Positions 33,033-44,709 of a stretch of DNA of 64,000 nucleotides are shown here, in pieces. Position 1 is the first letter of the stretch; the number at the start of each line of letters is the position of its first letter. Both the position numbers and the translations under genes were made by a program. The stretch lies in contig NW_018343953.1 of assembly GCF_002099425.1 (NCBI RefSeq), positions 11,692,001 through 11,756,000 on the forward strand, read 5' to 3'. The stretch is from Phascolarctos cinereus. Taxonomy: Eukaryota > Chordata > Mammalia > Diprotodontia > Phascolarctidae. The notes under the pieces are model-generated. The model ran no database searches and had not been told where the DNA came from. It saw only the letters and a program-made list of their open reading frames with translations.

Positions 33033-33954
33033 ACCTATTCTATCCCTGGGAGAAAATGTCCTGGAAATTATTTAGTTTAATGTACACAGTGCTAGAGAGA
33101 AAGCACATACATCTACATGGCAACTTCAGCATAATTTCCTCAAGGGTCTGTGATTTTGGAGTAGAGAGGAGGAGCCACCATATAATTTATTCTATCAGTA
33201 ATTCAGTGAATTTATAGTAGAATGTATGAAGTAGTACTGCAGAATCTTATACTCAGTCCTGGTGGACTAAGGGGGGTGGGATCTGTTTCACAGATTTTAA
33301 AATAATTTAAAGTTTTTTTTGTGTTCTCTACTGCTTTTATATTTAACATTTCCAATCATGAGATAAGTACCTCCCTTTTATTAGATGTTACAGGAGAGTG
33401 GATTGCTGTCATTCATTATTAGCACTTTGTTTTTGTCTGCAGCAGATTAATCTACACCAGTAGAATTTCGGAAAACTACAATATAATTTTGGAGGAAATT
33501 GATTTGAATTTGTCTCATTTTTCAATAAAAGGCAGACTAAAATCTGAAGAAATGAAACTAAACTTCAAGCATTGTAATTGCATAAATTGGGTTGAGTGGT
33601 CAGTAAGGTTTTAGACAATCAAAGGCCTTAGCTATGCTGCTTTTTCTAGCTCTTGACCTTTGTAATATTGACTCTCTTTGTGTCTTCTGGGTGTGGGGAG
33701 CATTTCAGGAAGTTAGCCCTAACTCCCACACTCATCACAAATGCCATCTGCACAGACCAGACCTTCCTCCTTCTTTACCAAGGGTACTTCTTGGTTCAAG
33801 TGGAATAATTTGGTTACCTTACTTTTTCCTTCCCACACTTTGCCCATCTGAAGTTGGCTCCTTTGCTGTCTACCATGCCAGCTCTTGGCTGCTTGCTCTC
33901 TGTAAGTAAAGTGAGAAGATCTCTGTCTTTATCCCTATCGCAAGGGGAAGAGAG

Positions 33955-34160
33955 TAAAATTCAATAGCATGTGCTATGTGCCAGGTACTTGCTAAATGCT
34001 TTAAAAATATGACCTTATTTAAGATAGGTGCTATTATTCCCCTCTTATAAGGCTAAGTGACTTGCCCAGAATCATATAGCTAGTCAGTATTTGAGACTGG
34101 GTTTGAACTCAGGTCTTCCTGACTCCAAATCTAGTGCTCATCCTTTGTGTCACTTAGCAC
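33955..34160 (-). repeat. MIR copy
   Basis: 'gtgctatgtgccaggtactt', 'gataggtgctattattcccc', 'taagtgacttgcccagaatc' and 'gaactcaggtcttcctgact' read as reverse-complement MIR end to end. Confidence 0.85.
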
Positions 34161-34167
34161 ATCTGTA

Positions 34168-34240
34168 GAGATGGATAGATGGGTAGATAGAAAGATAAAT
34201 GGATGGATGGATGGATGGATGATAGATGGACACACATATT
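34168..34240. repeat. (GATG/GATA)n microsatellite
   Basis: Tetranucleotide repeats of GATG and GATA units, with a pure GATG core at 34200-34220. Confidence 0.9.
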
Positions 34241-34397
34241 CATACATAGGTAGGTAGGCAGGTGTTGGGTCCTGTGGTTTAGCATGCAGTTGGCTTGAGG
34301 TGATATCTTGAAATGCTAAGCCATCCCAGCATTCTGAGCTGGTAGTTGTTGCTGTACCACCCACCAATAGTCTTTAATCTAGAAGATGAGGATAATA

Positions 34398-34840
34398 AAT
34401 TTGAATTTGGAAGAGGCTTTTTTTTTGGTTGTTGTTCAGTTGTTTCATTCATGTCTGATTCTTCATGACCGCATTTGAGGTTTTATTGGCAAAGATATTA
34501 GAGTGGTTTGCTATTTTCTTCTCCAGCTCATTTTACAGGTGAGGAAACTGAGGCCAACAGGGTTAAGTGACACACAGGGTCACACAGTAAGCGTCTGAAG
34601 TCTTAGTTGAGCTCAGGTCTTCCTGACTGCAGGTCCGGCACTCTATCTACTTCACCAAGTAGCCGCCTGGAAGAAGCCTTAGGGATCCTTTAGTTTAACT
34701 CTTTCATCTTATAGAGGAGGAACTGAGGCTCAGAGGGGTTAAAATGACCTGTTTAAAGTTACACAGATAATAAGTGGCGGATCTAGGATTTGAATCCAGT
34801 CTGACTCCAGATTCAGTGCTCCAAACCCATTCAAGCTTTA
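34398..34840 (-). repeat. MIR copy split by a SINE
   Basis: Left part: 'aatttgaatttggaagagg'. After the SINE and duplicated target, MIR resumes with 'cttagggatcctttagttta', 'ggaactgaggctcagagggg', 'ttacacagataataagtgg' and 'ggatttgaatccagtctgac'. Rejoined mentally, the order matches the MIR variant at 30138-30300. Confidence 0.85.
34418..34667 (-). mobile_element. tRNA-derived SINE nested in MIR, 10-bp duplication
   Basis: The plus strand shows 'gttgttgttcagttgtttca', 'cttcatgaccgcatttgag', 'gaggaaactgaggccaacag', 'ctgcaggtccggcactcta' and ends 'agtagccgcc'. Flanks tggaagaggc (34408-34417) and tggaagaagc (34668-34677) are a target-site duplication with one mismatch. The oligo-T start is the poly-A tail of a minus-strand insertion. 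Confidence 0.92.
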
Positions 34841-34849
34841 TTCTGTCTT

Positions 34850-36964
34850 ATTTTCTAGCTGGGCGCACTTCTTGAAGATAAAATGTGAATTACATATACA
34901 TGTATACACACAAAACCTGGAAATCCTAAACATTTTCACATATTTATCTATGCCTGAAAATCTCATCTAGTGCAGTTCAGATAAGTCTTTTCTTCTCTAC
35001 ATTTTAAAAGGGGCTCATGTTGTAGTATTATGTAGAAATTGGTCAGTATTGATGAAGTATGATTTTCATGAAAGAATATTTATTTAACATCTAACATTTT
35101 CAGGAAGACACATCTCATTTCTTTTGTATTTGTGGTAAGAAGAGAGAGTATGATCTACCAGAAGCTTGGTGATGTGTTTGTGCATGCACATATAAACAGG
35201 CATGCATGTATTTTTACGTATATGTTTATTTATTATTTATATTATTCTAGCATTGTAGGTAAAATCTAGAGAAGAGATATTCTTGATAAATGAAGAGAAG
35301 CCAAATTGGGTAGGTTAAGGTTTGTGTGTACTGGAATGTATAGGAATGAGGTATTCTACTCAGTTAAACTTTCAAGTTTAACTTTGTAAGCCTTTGTTTT
35401 CCAACATTCTGTCCATGGATTCATACCAATCTGCATTGGTAGCAGCTGTGCCCTGGCATCACCTTGCAAGTTTAGTTGTAGTTTCCATATTTCAGCTTAC
35501 AGTTTTCCAAAGCTGTGTATGAAGCCAACTGGCCAGAGAAATTATAGGGGTCAGTTTGTTCTTTTCCTTTCCCTAGTGACTTTTAGTCACACGCCTTGCT
35601 CCGGATCCTCCTTTCAGACCATTAGGCAGCAAGATTAAGGGTCCCTCTTAAAAAGACCCAGTGAATAATCAAGAACCTCATCAACACTGCAAAACAGATT
35701 CATTTTCTCTTTCCTGTTTATGTCCCTGTATATTTAAACTGTAAGACTGAATAGAGTCATTTCAACCAAGAAGTTGTCTGAAATCAGAATCATTGGCCAG
35801 GGAGCAGTGCCCCATTATTGATTGAGTTGGATTATGAAAGACATGAAGGAGGGTATACTGCTTTGCAGAGTCATAGCTACAGTTGTTTGTTACAGACCTG
35901 TGGCAGATTAATTACAGGGGTGAGGAACAGAGGCAGAGAAAAGGGGAGACAGAGAAAGCAAAATTGGAAAGAAAGAAAAAAAATCTCTTTTTCTCTGCCC
36001 TAAGTTGAATCGCAGAGAATAGCTGATGCTAGGAAGTTTCTCTGTAAATGATCTCTGACAAATGACCTCAGATGAGTCTGCTCAGAAAGCTTTGGAAAAC
36101 TAAAAGCCACAGACCTCAGTCTTTTCTGTCTTTCCAAGTCCCAGAGTTTTAGTCTGTAAAAGGCTGCTTTCTCTGGGGTGCTCAGTACTGTTCCATGGAT
36201 ACTGTACTACAGAATTTTGTATCTGAGAACAAACTAATTCAAACCGTGGCAGACTGCACTTGTGTTAAAGTGAGAAACCTTCCAGGATCAGTAGAAGGAG
36301 AGCCTAGAATCTTTGTGTGCGAGAGCCAAGGATAGTAGAAAAACAGCTGCTTGTCTGGGAGAGCCTACCAAAGTGCAGCTGTACTGATTCAGTCCTTCTT
36401 CAGTTTCCCTCTGCTTTTCTCTGCATCTGTTTGACAGTTGTGGAGAGTGAAGGACACATCTCTTTTTGAAAAGGGTTCCAGATGCAGCGTAGCTGTAGCC
36501 CCATTTTAACATTGCTTTATCAGCAGAATAGCTAAAATTGGGATCAGTCTTCTTTGAAGACTTTTCTTCCCAAGAAATGTATTAGAACAACATCAAAAGA
36601 TTCCAATTCATATGCCTACTACTTTCCCATCTATATAACATTTTTTTCCCCTGAGAATAATCTACGTGTACGTTGGAGGATACTCTCAATGTGGACATTA
36701 GCAGGGAAGAGGCAGACTTTCACAAACAATATGACACAAAAGATCATGTTTGTCACATAATTGACCAACAGGTGACGATTTCCTCCTCTAAAATGATGTT
36801 GTGGGACTTGGATAACTTTTGAGTTCCTAAAGTATAGTTCTTTATCTGTTATCCTTTAATCGCTGTCTATCATTCTCTTATTTCAACCCCCTCCCATGTT
36901 AATCACCCTCTCCCTCCATCCTAGCAAAAACAAAACAAAACTAAGCTTAAGGGGAAAGAATATT
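34850..36964. other. Unassigned sequence, no gene seen
   Basis: About 2.1 kb with no repeat I can name. Frames at 35818-36003 and 36288-36512 are short, and neither has a recognisable domain. It contains ordinary unique-looking sequence. Confidence 0.4.
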
Positions 36965-37195
36965 AGACAAGGAATAAAAATACCCAGGTATCTAGTCTTA
37001 TCTTTGTCCCTAATTTTGAACAGTTTGTTTAATTTCTCAACTTTAGTTTTCATAACTGCAAAGTGGGAATAATATGCTGATTTTTGTCAGCTAATGGAGT
37101 TGTGAGGATTAAACTACATAATGTATGTGGAAGTAATTTGAATATTGAAAAGCACAATGTAAATATAAACTAATATTTGTATCATCATCATCATT
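36965..37195 (+). repeat. MIR copy, diverged
   Basis: 'ctaattttgaacagtttg', 'taactgcaaagtgggaataa', 'ggagttgtgaggattaaact' and an ATC-rich tail follow MIR order. Confidence 0.65.
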
Positions 37196-38212
37196 TTACG
37201 AGTGACTTTCTGGGAGGGTGAGAAAATTTGATCCCAGAGGTGTGGTTGACTAGTAATGATCTGTGGTCTATATTTCTGGATAGTTTTCCCTGCATGAGTC
37301 ACTGGGCAAATTTTGTGTATTAGACCAAGCTGTAATTGAAAAAGGTTTTGGTCTTAGAGAACACCAAAGTATTTGTTATGGATGATGCTTGCAAGATTAT
37401 CAACAATTGAAAGAAAAAGAAAGGCAGTGGTTGGATGCAGGGGTAGATTTCTGCTAACTGGACTAATTAGAATTCAGTACAGCATTTAAAAATTTTGAAC
37501 TGGAAAATAACCTCAAATGCTTTTAGATGTAAAGCAAAAGCACACATGGAATAATAATTAACTATTCTATAGGAAGGACATTGATACATTGCAGAGGGCT
37601 TTGAATGGCTTATGAAGGGTAGTTGAAGTAACCAGTGATATTTATCCTGGAGAAGAAAAATCCTTAGGATTGGGACTGGAGCTTTAGTCTTTAGCTTTTT
37701 GAGGGATTAGATTTGTTCTAATGAAGTAGAACTGGTAGGATTGAGTACAAGTTGCATACAAGCAAATTTAGGCCTGATGATTCCTTGTAATTAGAACTAT
37801 GCAAAAGTATAATGGGATGCCTGGGGAAAAACTGTGGTTCTTTGTTCACTGGAAGTCTTTAAGTAAATGACTACTTATTTATGTATGTTTTAAAGGTTCC
37901 TATTGAACTAATTGTCCTTTCGGGTCCTTCCCAAATCTCAAGTACTGTTCTTCTGTGTCAGTATGCTTTTATGAAATATTTTAAAAGACCAACTCAAATA
38001 AATCCTGACTGCAAAACACAAACAAACAACAACAACCCCCCAAAAAACCGCTTTTATCCCAAAAGTAAAAGGAATGCATCAGTGTTAGAATTTCTCAATA
38101 TATAATTGAAAATTAGCATGACCAAGAGCAATATATTTACTGCTTTCTGTTCACAGCAAAGTCATGGCATTGTCTCATTTTCCTAGACAAAGACTATATG
38201 TACACTGCAGGT

Positions 38213-38375
38213 TTATTCTGGCATAGTGGAGACAGCACTAGGCTTGGAGACAAGAAGAGCTGAGTTTTGGAGCCTATTTTAGATACTTACTAGCTGTGTG
38301 ATCCTGGGTAAGTCATTTGACCTCTCAGCCTTTCTCCATCTGTAAACCAGGAGACGGCAATATCACAAAAACCAA
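38213..38375 (+). repeat. MIR-type or tRNA-SINE head fragment
   Basis: 'ggcatagtggagacagcact', 'gatacttactagctgtgtga', 'tcctgggtaagtcatttga' and 'ctttctccatctgtaaacc' match the 5' half shared by MIR-type SINEs. Confidence 0.75.
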
Positions 38376-38377
38376 GA

Positions 38378-38460
38378 TAAGTAAAAGAGTATCTAGGAAG
38401 AAGCAGTGGTCAGCAGTATCAAATGTTGAAGAAACCTCAGGCAGAATAATGCCGTCATCA
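38378..38460 (-). repeat. L2 ORF2 fragment
   Basis: 'gaagcagtggtcagcagtat' followed by 'caaatgttgaagaaacct' is the reverse complement of an L2 RT-region block ('...AVDHxLL'). It is short and internal, with no tail. Confidence 0.55.
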
Positions 38461-38507
38461 TACTTGTAAAGAGGATATCCAAACAATCAGAAATTCTGCC
38501 TTGACTT

Positions 38508-38588
38508 GTGAATAATTCTAGCAGCTTATCACAGTGTCTTGCACATATTAGGGACTTAATAAATGTTTATTGGTTGATTAATTGAATA
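38508..38588 (+). repeat. L2/MIR 3' tail
   Basis: 'cacagtgtcttgcacatatt' and 'agggacttaataaatgttta' are terminal L2 landmarks. Confidence 0.7.
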
Positions 38589-38644
38589 ATTCTATAACTA
38601 AGAGTCTTCTCCATCAGGATAGGCTCATTTAATATGTGTTTACT

Positions 38645-38822
38645 GTTGGAAGAACAGTGGCCTGGAGTCAGAGAACTTGGGTTCAAAGGCTTCTATTACT
38701 TGGGTGACCTTGGGCAAGTTTTTTAACCTTCCTATGCTTCAGTTTCCTTATTTGTGCAATAAAGAAGTCAAATTTGTTAGCCTCTGAGGTTCCTTTCAGT
38801 CAAATCCATGATAATTCTGGCT
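38645..38822 (+). repeat. MIR copy
   Basis: 'ggcctggagtcagagaactt', 'gggtgaccttgggcaagttt', 'atgcttcagtttccttattt' and 'gcctctgaggttcctttcag' show the MIR variant with the 'TCTGAGGTCCCTTCCAG' end. Confidence 0.82.
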
Positions 38823-38824
38823 AA

Positions 38825-39934
38825 ATGAATACTAAAGGAAACCCTATGGGGGAGGCGCAGAGCCTGTCCTCTATGAGGCTAGTATTACTGTCTATATCAT
38901 ATAACCTCTGCCTTAGGCATGATTGAGAGAATGAGTAATGATCCCTAAAATGTTGTTAACAAGAATGCATTACTACCAAACCTTTTCATGTCTTCTGTGT
39001 CCAAAACCTCTGGCTGCCTTAGCATGTAATATTTTCTTTTTTTTTTTCCTTTGGTACTACATATTTATTGGTGTATTTTGTTTTTATATCACTGACATTT
39101 CCCAACGTATCTCTCCTTAACCCCCCAGCAGCCTTTTTTAAGCGGTATACACAAATAGAGGGGAAGACAAATGAAGGAAACTGCCCAGGAATAATAGATA
39201 CCATACCACCACTGTCACCACATTTTTCAAGACAAATTTTCCTAAAGGAAATAGTTATCAACTTCTAAATCCCATATGTCCTTTTCTTCAAAATCTGCAC
39301 AACAATTTTCATCTACCAGCTTACCCTTCTTTAATTAAAACTGTTTTCCTTCAAGTATAAGCATTTGAGATAAGCAGCTATCTCTTATTCTACTTGCTTA
39401 GCACATGATAGTGTACACTGAACAGTTGTTTGTTGAGTTACATTGCGTTATTTAATTTTATTGTTTTCTGCTCAGTTCATTTGCTAATATTGCAGTGTTT
39501 TTTCTATTGTGAAATTTTTTTCAGCTACATTATTGGTTAAATATTAAATATTCATTGAGAGGCCTGAAACTCAATAACCAATTATTTTGTTGTTTTGATT
39601 GGAAAACATATTTTGTGTTTTAAACAGTTGTATTAATTACACACTTTTGGAACACAATCCATTTGCCAACTGAATATGGTTGTTGTTAAGATAACAAATA
39701 GGAACAGATATCCAGAAATCTGAAAATATTTTTTTTTTGTTGGAGGGAATACCTAAAGTTAAAAAATAATAATAAAAGGCGCATAACACATAAGAAGTAG
39801 GAAGGCATGGTTTTCTTAGAGTATTTTCTGGCTTGAATAAAGGGTAGGTACTTGGGAAACATTTACAGATAACTAACAGATCTGTACAGGGAATTCCATT
39901 CTCTCCCATGGGTTTTAGTCCTGCATCATCAATT
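38825..39934. other. Unassigned AT-rich sequence, no gene seen
   Basis: No repeat or exon recognised. Poly-T tracts at 39037-39050 and 39728-39740. Confidence 0.4.
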
Positions 39935-41620
39935 ACTTATTGGAATTTTAAAATTGATGTCCTGAAGATATCTCAAATTTAACATATCCAAAATAAAATC
40001 ATTTTCTTACCCCTCAAACCTTTCCTTCTTCTTGACTTTACCATTTCTGTTGAAAGTACCACCATCCTTTCAGACTTCCAGATTTGTAATAGGAGATGTG
40101 GGAAAACAGGGAATATTAATTCACTGTTGGTTGAACTGTGAACTGTTCCAGCCATTTTGGAGAATAATCCAGAATTATGCCTAAATAATTATTAAGCTGC
40201 CTGTACTCTTTGTCCCAGCAATATCACTAGTAGGTATGTTTCCCAAGATGGTCAGGGAAAAAGGAAAATTACCTATATTTTCTAAAATGTTTATAGCAGC
40301 TCTTTGTGGTGTCAAAGAACTGGAAATTACAAGAATGCCCATCAGTTGGGGAATGGCTGAACAAGTTATGTTATATGATTGTGATAGAATACTACTCTAC
40401 TAAAAGAAATAAAAGCTCAGTAATCACAGTAAACACATGGATAGGCTTGCATGAAATAATGAAGAGGGAAATGAGTAGAACCAAGAGAACATTGTATATG
40501 ATAAAAACAATATTGTGTTAAGAACAACTTTGAGTGACCAAGTCATTTTGACTATGATAAATACCCAATTAACTACAAAGGTCATATGAAGGAAGATGCT
40601 ATCTGCATCCAGAGAAAGAACTGACAAGCAGAAGTATGTATAGAATGATTTTACAAATTTTATACATATTTGTGTTTAATGGTAGGCATCTCTAGGATAG
40701 GGGGAGGGAGGGAAGAATAAAGGGGGGAAATAAAGTTAATAATAACTTTATTATATATTTGAAAGGAATACAAGTTGTACATAATAGATTTGCTCTTTCA
40801 TGTACAATCTTTTTTTTTTTCTATTCTACTGTGTCCTGGAAATTCTTGTTTTATTTCTTAAGTTCAGACTAAAATAAATAAAAGTGAAAAAAATATAAGC
40901 ATAAGTCAATTTCTCACACTTGATATAACCAGATATTTGCCAAATCTTGCTATTTCTACCTCCATAACACATCTCACATTCAGTTGCTTCTTAATCATGA
41001 AAGTACTACCTTAATTCAGGCCCATATCACTTTTTGCCTGTACTACTGCAACAGCTTCCTAATTGGATCACCCCTTAAGTCCCTCATCATTCCAGTCAGT
41101 GCTATACCAAGGAGATATCACTCCCTCTTCAGTCAACTCCCTGTTGCCTGTAGGATAAAATACAAGTGCCTCTAATTAACTTTTAAAATATTTTCCAGCC
41201 TCTCTTTCTACCTTTATTGAATATTCCTCCTTCCCTCCTCCATACCTTGAAATCCAGCAAAGCTAGCCTTTTCTCCATTCTTGACATATGAACATTCCCC
41301 TCTCATCTTCATATCTTTCCATTGGCCATCCATTATTACTGAAATGTATTTCCTCCTCATTTCTGCCTCATAGGATCCCTCTATTCCCTCACAATGCAAA
41401 CTTAGTACCACCTTTGAAGATTTTCCTGAATCACCTGTTCAGCTCCTAGAATCTTCCTTTCCAAACTGTCTATATTTAATTACTTTTTATTTATTAGTAT
41501 TTTTTTTATATTTATTAAATACCTTAGATATAGTGATTGATTCAGTCATTGTATTTGTGTCCTAGAGTCTAGCACAGTAACTGGTAAATAGGTACTTAAT
41601 AAATACTTGTTGATTTTTTA
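39935..41620 (+). mobile_element. L2 LINE interrupted by an L1
   Basis: The left part (39935-40090) encodes the L2 region after YADD: 'agatatctcaaatttaacat' and 'atccaaaataaaatcatttt' for 'ISxLNMSKTKxIL'. The right part (from about 40905) continues 'tcaggcccatatcacttttt', 'actactgcaacagcttccta' ('YCNSFLIG' in the frame at 40984-41175), and 'ctgttgcctgtaggataaaa'. It finishes with a tail at 41570-41615. The C-terminal frame contains LPVACRIKYKCL, the same block as in the 20770-21700 copy. Confidence 0.85.
40091..40895 (+). mobile_element. 5'-truncated L1 LINE nested in L2
   Basis: It starts inside ORF2 ('aggagatgtgggaaaacag'). The frame at 40306-40521 reads WKLQECPSVGEWLNKLCYMI then VIEYYSTKRNKSS, the C-terminal end of marsupial L1 ORF2. 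The 3' UTR follows ('gcatccagagaaagaactga') and ends in a region shared with 31712-31895 plus an A-rich tail. There is no clear duplication at the junctions. Confidence 0.85.
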
Positions 41621-41674
41621 ATTTATTCTTTTGGACAAAGGGATAAATGCTGGTATCTGTGAGAGTGGTAGTGA

Positions 41675-41780
41675 GTGGTGGCACAACATATAGGATAAAG
41701 GGCTGACCTAAGACCTAGGTTTAAGCCCTGCCTTTGGCTATGTTGCTTGTTTGACCAGGTCTGGACAAAAAAAAAAAAAG
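41675..41780 (+). repeat. SINE head fragment with A tail
   Basis: 'ggataaagggctgacctaa', 'gacctaggtttaagccctgc', then A13. This looks like the tRNA-like head of a SINE with most of the body lost. Confidence 0.5.
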
Positions 41781-42099
41781 CTGTTGGTATATTGCTAACC
41801 CTTCATTATCTTGATAAATTATCTGCTAAGTTTTTTTTTCCCCTCTGAATCCAAAATCAGAAATTATCTGCTAATTTGGTTTTTCTTACCGTAAAATAAA
41901 AATCAGAATTACAAAATCACCTACAGTGAAATGGCAGCCTATTCTAAGACCCCAAGAGTTATAATCAGTCGGTTACTTATTTAAAATACTGGCATTTGTC
42001 ATCATGCTCTTAGTCTTCCATCTCAAAAAACCTTTATTAACTTAAATTTTTTTTCCCATTTTGGTCACTATTATTTACATACCTCAAGGATTTGTGAGG

Positions 42100-42510
42100 C
42101 AGGCAACAAACATTTATTGAGTGCCTTACTATCTACTGGGCACTATGCTAAATGGTAGTGATACAAATAAACACAAAAGACAGACCTTACATTCAGTGAA
42201 CTCACAGGGTAATGAGGGAGACAGAAAACATTCAAATGACGATGTACAAGCAGGGACTGGGAATGACTTCTTGTAAAAGATGAGATTTTATCTAGACTTA
42301 AAGCCGGGAGATAGAGATGAGAAAGGAGAGAATTCCAGGCATGAAGGATAGCTAGTGAAAATGCATGGATTTTGTTGATGAAGTTTCTTTTGAGAGGAAG
42401 AGCAAGGAGGTCAGTGACATTGGATCACAGAATATATGGAGGCAAGTAGGTGTAAGAAGGCTGGAAAGGTGGCCGGAGGCCAAGTTGTGAACACCAAACA
42501 AAGTTCATGT
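42100..42510 (-). mobile_element. L2 LINE 3' region, copy A of cluster
   Basis: Plus strand 'acaaacatttattgagtgc', 'tctactgggcactatgctaa', 'aattccaggcatgaaggata', 'gaggaagagcaaggaggtca' and 'gaaggctggaaaggtggcc' run from the tail into ORF2. The 'gcaaggaggtcagtgaca' block encodes, in reverse, the 'LASLLFL'-type stretch. Confidence 0.83.
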
Positions 42511-42689
42511 GTATGGCTCCTTCTTCTGTCTTCACAGATCACCACTTCATCTTAGTAAATGGTCTTCCTGAGTTGTTGATTTTAAAACAGTTTATCATTT
42601 GATGTTCAGCCTCTGGTGGCAAGCTTCTCCAAACATACTTCTGGTGTTTAGATGAAAGATATGCAGACAGTAACCATATTTGTATTCAA

Positions 42690-42990
42690 TTCCACAAAAA
42701 AATTATTAAACAACTAATATATATGAGACTGTGGTAAGTGCTACGCATGTACAGATGAAAAATGACATGGTTGTTTGCCTCAAGGAGCCTGAATCTTATA
42801 AGGGAGTTAAGGCACTTCAACAAATAAATATGTTGCGTGGTAGAGTGTGATTGAGGGTGAAGGAACAAAGCTGATAAAAAGCTCAGGGAAATTTGGAAAA
42901 GGGAGAGCTCTCATTTTGACTGAGGGGAAAGGCTATGTAGGGGAAAGGCTATGTAGAAGAAGTAGCAACTGAACTAGACAATCACAGACT
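42690..42990 (-). repeat. L2 LINE 3' region, copy B of cluster
   Basis: 'agtgctacgcatgtacagat' and 'tgcctcaaggagcctgaat' lead from the tail. Internally there is a perfect short tandem duplication of aggggaaaggctatgt at 42923-42954. Confidence 0.65.
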
Positions 42991-43024
42991 AAAAGGATTT
43001 CAGGAGGTGAAAATTAGTAATTCA

Positions 43025-44300
43025 GACAGCAAGCATGTGCCAGGCACTGTGCTGAGTGTGGGAAATACAAATATAGGCAAAAAGAAAGATGGTTCCTTCT
43101 CTTGAGGAGCCTATATTTTAATGGGAAGGCATGATGAAGAGGTACAGAGGAGAGTGCATCCTGGTAGAAAATGGCTGGCTTGGGCATCTTCCTTTTATAG
43201 AAGTTCTCCAACTGGGGAAGGGAACGCAGGAGCAGAGGTGGTGTATTCCAAGTATGAGAGATGATCTGAATCAAGGCAGGGAGGCAGGAGCGTTCAAGGC
43301 ATCTTTAAGGACTAGCTAGCAATCCATTTGGACTAGAATGTTGAGGGCATGAAAGAGACTCAAAGCATCATAGGTTAAGGTTGGGAAGATAGGTTGGAGG
43401 CAGGTTATGAAGTCTCTTCAAAGCCAAACTGAGAAGCTTTTATTTTATCCTAAAGGCAACCCCAAGGAGTTTTTAGGAGAGTGACTTAATTATTAGACTT
43501 GTGGACTAGACATATCATTTTGACAGGGATGGATTGGAGAGTTGATTGGCTAGTGTTCAAAAGACCAATTAGGAGGCTCCTCTAACAGTCCAGGTGGTAA
43601 AAACCTAAACCTGATTGTCACTGTGACTATAAGGGGAGGATAGATATGAAAGATGTCAAGGAAAATATTTATTAATTGCTTCCTGTATGTCAAGTAATGT
43701 GCTAAGTACTGAGGATACAAATGTAAAAATGAGACAGTCCTTTCCTCAGAGAACTTTCATTCTAAAATGGGGAAGACAGAACATCAGGGACCAGGGAATG
43801 ATGTTTGTCTGGGAAGTCATAGGCATTATGGCTGAAGCCAAAGGGGCACCGATTGGTACACCCTTTCCAGAAGCACTGGGGATATTGTTTTGATTGTGGA
43901 AACACTAAAAGTTGGAAAGGTGGTGGAAGGTGGATGGTGAGGTTTCTAGATTGTCCACAGTTTGGATGGGATATGATTAATGGTCTGGATGGTCTGGTCT
44001 GGGGCTTGCTAAATAAAATCCATCATATTTAGTGCATAGCAAGATTTGTCAACTAATTGGATATGGGAGGGGGATGTGGTGTGAGGAAATGTTGAAAATC
44101 AAAGATGACTTGGAAATTTTGAGCCAGCATTCTTGGGAGGTGGTTCCAGAATTAGAAATAGAGAAGGAGCAAGGCCTCCCAGTTTTATAAAATTTGTCAA
44201 ACTTTGCAGTAAGTTGGCATAGCCCTTCCTTCCATGCCAGAATGAGGCGCTGAAGTATGACCTTAGTGCAAATTATCAGGGTTATCTTGAGAAAAAGGAT
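43025..44300 (-). mobile_element. L2 LINE, long copy C with a further L2 tail inside
   Basis: It runs from 'catgtgccaggcactgtgct' through 'ggttatgaagtctcttcaaa', 'aggagtttttaggagagtga' and 'caattaggaggctcctctaa'. A second L2 tail (43663-43800, 'cttcctgtatgtcaagtaat') interrupts it. The ORF2 part then resumes about 44030 with 'tggatatgggagggggatgt' and 'caaagatgacttggaaattt'. This suggests a nested L2 or L2-tailed SINE; a duplication is also possible. Confidence 0.7.
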
Positions 44301-44709
44301 TGTTGTATACAACTTTTTAGAAAATCTCTTTTTAACTGGCAGTTTTTCACTTTAAAAATGGAATAGTTAAAAATGAAAAGATATTATAAGAAAGGTTACA
44401 AAGTAAAATAAAAATCCCTTAAGTTAAAACAAACACTTCTATTTATTAGTAAAAACAAAACAAACAAAACTGACATATATAGTATAAAACTCTCTAGATC
44501 ACATAACTGTTTATAACTCATATATAAGGCATTATTTTAATTAAAACCTAAATTACAGAAGTGTATCATCAAAGCTGATTTTCTAATGTATATTACTATA
44601 ACATTTAGATTATGTCACTTTTTACTCTAATAGGATGAAGTTACAACTTTATATAGTTTTCTTCCCCCATGTGGTAGGTTTTTTTTTCTTTCTCATACTT
44701 TTGAAGCCA

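Noticed and set aside
32831-33217. 128-codon frame (+), the second longest in the window
   Set aside because: The first half is an L2 3' end in a noncoding frame. The rest has no recognisable domain and no splice context.
33241-33300. G-rich run 'ggggggtggg' near 33271 as a possible G-quadruplex
   Set aside because: There are not four separate G-tracts within a suitable span.
33634-33909. 91-codon frame ending near a 'gtaagt' donor-like site
   Set aside because: The donor-like hexamer alone is common by chance. No acceptor or known protein similarity was found.
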